Below are positions 7,311 to 10,435 of a stretch of 10,435 nt of DNA, piece after piece. Made by a program: the position numbers and the translations under genes. The stretch is from Pelagophyceae sp. CCMP2097 (taxonomy: Eukaryota; Sar; Pelagophyceae). Position 1 is the stretch's first letter. Each line of letters opens with the position of its first letter. Where the stretch lies: positions 43,773 to 54,207 of the forward strand of contig MU657430.1 in the NCBI GenBank assembly GCA_026770575.1, written 5' to 3'. The notes below the pieces were generated by a model that saw only the letters and a list, made by a program, of their open reading frames with translations, made no database searches and was not told the origin of the DNA.

Positions 7311-7772
7311 GCGGACGCGCCACTGTCTTCCCAAAGGACGGTGGAACCGCCACCACTTTTAAAACTCGCCGCCGTGATGGTCTACCCTCCACGGCTGCGC
7401 CGCTTCTTGTTAACGCGGTGCGACTCACACTTTGTCCAAAACTCTGTCGAACCGCACCCGCGGGACAAGGGTCCTCGCGTCGGAAGATCCGCGCCGAGCT
7501 CGGGCTCTACTCTCTTAGAGGAGTGGTGCATGTCGTGAGGAAGAAACTGGAAGCGAGGCCCTCGTTTCCCGGCGCGGCGGTGTCCAGAGGGGGTCAAGGT
7601 CCGAGAAGAGGCGTAGGACCTATGTCTGACTAAGACCCGAGTTACGACCCGCGTCCCTGGCCCGCCTTTGCGGATTGCGCCGTGTACGAGCATTTCGACG
7701 CCCCGGACGGAGGCGCCCGCCCACCCTCAGACGCTTCAAAGCGTCTTCCGGCGAGGGTTGGCGTCACGTTTT
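7311..7772. other. Convergent intergenic region without a supported gene
   Basis: This 462-bp stretch lies between two convergent stops and should hold both 3' untranslated regions. It contains a perfect short hairpin at 7729-7746. A plus-strand frame without ATG from about 7634 reads naturally for a while (PWPAFADCAVYEHFDAPDGG) after an acceptor-like CTGACTAAG, but it then runs antisense into the lipoxygenase-like last exon. I found no homology I could name. Confidence 0.4.
7729..7746 (-). other. Perfect 8-bp hairpin downstream of the lipoxygenase-like stop
   Basis: The arms AGACGCTT and AAGCGTCT are separated by CA. The hairpin lies 27 bp beyond the minus-strand stop, so it falls in the 3' untranslated region, where it might affect RNA processing or stability. 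Chance is possible. Confidence 0.4.
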
Positions 7773-10031
7773 TTACACGGAAACGCTGCATTCGAGGAAC
7801 CGTGGGTTCGTGCAAGTCAACTGCGAGTTGAACGGAAAGGGCCGCGACTCCGCCTCGTTGTCGTAGGCGTCGCACCGGTCTGCCATGGATGCCAAGTCGG
7901 CTTGGAAAGCGGCAAAGCCTTCCAAAAGTGGCTGCGGCGTCTGGCCGTCTGCGCCCTTCAAAAAGAGGTGCGTCCAGTCGTTTTCGGATCCCGGCACGGC
8001 CATGAGCATGGGCATTGGGGTGGACGTAAAGGCCATCAAAGTAGCTTGGGTGACGGCCGTGCGCTTTGTGCCCATCGCCTCGCCGATTGGCCAGTTGAAT
8101 GCGGCGAACCTACAATAGCCGTTGAACAACGCACGCGGCACGGTCCGAGCTCTGCCGTCGTTCGAAGCGTCGTCGAGGCCACGATCTCGACGCCTTTGTC
8201 GAGGCCGCGGTCCGCCCGAAAAAGCCTCCTCTTCCGCCGCCTCTTCCGCATTCGCGTCCGGGGTCTCCAAACCGACGCGGCGGCGGGCGAGACGTCTTGC
8301 GCGTACGCGGGCACGGTCCCGACCTACGTTTGTTGCGTCGCTTGCGTGCTTCAATTTGAATTGTGTCTCGCGGGATCGACGCGCCTGCTCGTGCACTGAC
8401 GTAACGGCCTCGAGGAGCCGCGCGATTATGGCCACCGATAGGTCGAAGAACTCCACATCGTCCAGCGCGGAAAGGCGCGCGGAGATCGTCTCTGGGCCGA
8501 ACAGGGTGGTAGCTTCGGAAGAAGTGCTCACGGCTTCGTCGATCGACCGCTGTAAGAAATCGCACGCGTCGGCGTCCTTTCGCAAATCGCCTGGATTCGG
8601 GTAGTGAAAAGCGAGGTAGCCGCGGACGAAGCGCTTGAAGATGCCGACGAGCTCTAGGGAAGTGCGCCAATACGGCGTGTCAATGCCTTTGGAGCGGAGG
8701 TGTAGAATGTACACTTCGCGGTCTAAAAGCATGCCCAGCCGCAGCCCTTCGTCTACTCCCCGGAGCTGCTCCGGCCCGTTGACTTGCAGCGCCGGCGCGG
8801 CGGCCCAGGCCATAGCCAGGCCCTGTTCGTCCAAAGCGAAGTTGCGCGAGCCCATGGAGAACGGGCTAATCAGATTGTTGCGAGCATTGTCGTTCACCGA
8901 GATAGTCTGGAAGAGAAAGGGCACGAGGAACCTTCGAAGAGCGTGGTCGGACCCCAAAGCCTCGCGCGCCGCGACGACGCCTGCAAAGGACCATTAACGG
9001 GGCGCGCGCTCGAGAGACGCGCAAGACTGACCCGCATTTGCGGAGCAGAGGTGGACGCCGTAGAGGTGGTCGACGAGGGTCACGAGGGCGAATAGGGAGG
9101 AGCGGAAGCAGAACTTGATGTACGACCAAAGTTTCTCTTCTACTTCGCCGGCGCCGGCGCTCGGCAGCGCGTACGTCTTCAAGACCCAGGCAGTGCCGGA
9201 GCCGCGCCGGACCTTTTCCTTGCGCACGATCTTCACGATGCGCCACGTTGCCGAGTCGAGGTACGCGTCGCCGCCGTAGGCCTCGAGGCCCTTGCGCACG
9301 GGCAGCGACGCCAACGCGTTCGTCCGCACAACAAAGTATTTCGCCGCGCCGTTGGATTCGACCTCGATTCGGTGCGCCCCGATGCCGAAGAGGCAGAACT
9401 TGGTTAGAGCGTCGTCGCTATTCTTCTCGGGCCAGGCCATGCGCACGTTTGGGTAGACGTCTCCTAAAGCAGTCATCGCGTATTCCACCGGGTCTTCCCC
9501 CGGCTGGAACCGCGGCCCCTGTTCGCTTAGGGGCATGGGCAGTCTGTGCAAGTTCTCCTCGATCCAGACGTTGATCTTGCCAAGGACAGAGAGTTTGGGC
9601 TTGATGAAGTCGTCCTCGTACGCTTCCGGCACCGAGACATCTAAAGCATAAGCAACCCGCCGGAGGTCCAGCTGCTTCTTGGGCCTTAGTCTTTTCACTT
9701 CAAAGTCGCGCGCGTTCGGCACCTTGCGCTTGAAGAAGCCTTGCTTGTAAAACAATATTAAGATTTTTGTGTAGCTGTCGCTCTCGGGTAAAAACGACCC
9801 CAGCCATAAAGACGCCACCGACACCAACGGCAGCAGGACCACCGAAGCCAGCATGGCCAGCGCGAAGCTTAAAAAGGCAAAGGCGTAGGCCACGGGGATG
9901 GCGACGAGTGCGGTGGCGAGCGCGACGCAAAGGGGGGGACCTTTCGTATACCAAATGCGCTTCCGCTTCGAAGGCGGCTGCCGCACCGGCCACGACATTT
10001 CCTGCGCGGGGTGCACCTTGGGGCCCGACAT
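7773..10031 (-). CDS. Lipoxygenase-like protein with N-terminal membrane anchor, 4 exons
   Basis: Lipoxygenases add O2 to polyunsaturated fatty acids using non-haem iron, giving oxylipin precursors. Exons 10031-9032, 8980-8385, 8323-8277 and 8109-7773 give 659 aa. Residues ~32-79 are strongly hydrophobic (one or two membrane segments), after a basic KRKR stretch. LVDHLYGVHLCSAN carries the His-x4-His iron pair (His322, His327). Exon 2 continues with SDHALRRFLVPFLFQTISVNDNAR, like the helix holding the NALAR motif of plant enzymes, and PYWRTSLELVGIF. A third ligand candidate is His530 in TSVHEQ, joined by splicing to VGTVPAYAQD. The protein ends NPRFLECSVSV; family members end in a metal-binding Ile, here Val. 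The Asn expected four residues after the third His is Gly in this model, and Phe stands at the His position if FAAFN is aligned to the HAAVN block instead. Activity is therefore uncertain. Introns: 8981-9031 (GTCAGT), 8324-8384 (probable GC donor, GCGCGT) and 8110-8276 (GTCGGT). The frame also stays open if the last two are both retained. Confidence 0.72.
8324..8384 (-). other. 61-nt intron with probable GC donor (lipoxygenase-like gene)
   Basis: The proposed junctions are CAG|GCGCGT and CGTAG|GTC, phase 0. The donor differs from the window's usual GTGCGT only at the second base. The case rests on exon 3, whose frame reads VGTVPAYAQD directly after TSVHEQ, while the unspliced frame reads an Arg-rich stretch without family character. 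Confidence 0.55.
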
Positions 10032-10168
10032 GCCCCTCGTCCCTCACCGAGCGCTCAGTGGGTCACTCCCACTTCACTCTCCGAAAGGTCAAACCGTTGC
10101 ACTGCGGGTTCAACGTAAAACCTGGCGAAACTTTTTGTTGCTTGCTTGCTTAAGAGAGCGTTTTTTGA

Positions 10169-10229
10169 GGACCCGAAGGATCCTTGCCGTTTAATCAACG
10201 TCAGTTTACGGCAAGGGCCCTTCGGGTCC
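10169..10229. repeat. 22-bp inverted repeat, strong stem-loop
   Basis: The left arm 10169-10190 starts GGACCCGAAGG and the right arm 10208-10229 ends CCTTCGGGTCC. They pair over 22 positions with only a two-base mismatch in the middle, around a 17-nt loop (10191-10207). It could be a small foldback element, a cruciform, an RNA hairpin or a regulatory site upstream of the lipoxygenase-like gene. A run of six T lies just left of it (10161-10166). Confidence 0.85.
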
Positions 10230-10259
10230 TTTGATTGAAGGATTACCAGGGGCAATTTT

Positions 10260-10299
10260 GTCCGTCCGTCCGTCCGTCTGTCTGTCCTTCTGTCTGTCC
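10260..10299. repeat. GTCC/GTCT tetranucleotide microsatellite
   Basis: Four GTCC-type units are followed by GTCT-type units and an interrupted block, about 40 bp of pyrimidine-rich repeat. Such tracts are usually length-variable between individuals. Confidence 0.9.
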
Positions 10300-10314
10300 A
10301 CGGATAAATCCGTG
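10299..10314. repeat. 7-bp palindrome next to the microsatellite
   Basis: CACGGAT and ATCCGTG are perfect complements separated by AA. It directly abuts the tetranucleotide tract and could be a binding site or part of a small repeat element. Confidence 0.5.
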
Positions 10315-10435
10315 AGGTTCCACCTTAAGGAAGAAAAGGGCAGCAACTCGGCCGATTCAGCGATTGGTGGTTGATGCGATTGCTAAAATTGGGAGTGGAG
10401 GTCGAGCAGGAGCCTCATTGGAATCATCATAGAAG

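Larger units (their letters stand above)
10032..10435. other. Upstream region of the lipoxygenase-like gene
   Basis: No gene is supported here. The stretch is richer in A and T than the rest and contains a long inverted repeat (10169-10229), a tetranucleotide tract (10260-10299) and a small palindrome (10299-10314). A 66-codon minus-strand frame (10055-10255) runs through the inverted repeat and shows no protein family character. The promoter of the lipoxygenase-like gene should lie in the left part. Confidence 0.45.

Noticed and set aside
7634..7834. Plus-strand ATG-less frame (DPSYDPRPWPAF...) as an extra exon
   Set aside because: It has a natural-looking start but no nameable homology, and it runs antisense into the lipoxygenase-like last exon; kept only as a note.

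Overview
The window looks like a stretch of a compact, GC-rich nuclear genome from a single-celled eukaryote, most likely a photosynthetic alga of the chromist type (a pelagophyte-like stramenopile or a haptophyte). Four things point this way: multi-exon genes with very short introns (about 40-190 nt); an ARPC5 actin-nucleation subunit; a PARP6/8-type ADP-ribosyltransferase; and an aspartic protease with a layered presequence like those sent to a complex plastid. No bacterial operon, CRISPR array, tRNA, rRNA or transposase was found. The lineage is an inference; the sequence does not fix the species.

Layout: (1) 1-374, upstream DNA with a 31-bp-period direct repeat and no supported gene. (2) 375-1000 (+), ARPC5 with probably three exons. 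(3) 1136-3239 (-), a five-exon PARP6/PARP8-like protein, 616 aa after conceptual splicing, converging on ARPC5. (4) 3555-4541 (-), a single-exon pepsin-like aspartic protease. (5) 4541-4708 (-), a 55-codon basic ORF whose stop overlaps the protease start (TGATG). (6) 4835-7310 (+), a multi-exon type II membrane protein with a fascin-like beta-trefoil region followed by an exostosin-like glycosyltransferase region. (7) 7311-7772, a convergent intergenic region. (8) 7773-10031 (-), a four-exon lipoxygenase-like protein with an N-terminal membrane anchor. (9) 10032-10435, upstream DNA with a strong 22-bp inverted repeat and a tetranucleotide microsatellite.

The genes do not form a pathway; they cover the cytoskeleton, ADP-ribosylation, plastid proteolysis, Golgi glycosylation and oxylipin-type chemistry. 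What unites them is gene structure. Reading frames and family conservation place most 5' splice sites at GTGCGT or GTGCGC, not the usual GTRAGT, with a few probable GC donors. Several introns contain short internal direct duplications. All exon joins are conceptual and were made by eye; the PARP joins are the best supported, and the middle joins of the glycosyltransferase and ARPC5 genes are the weakest.
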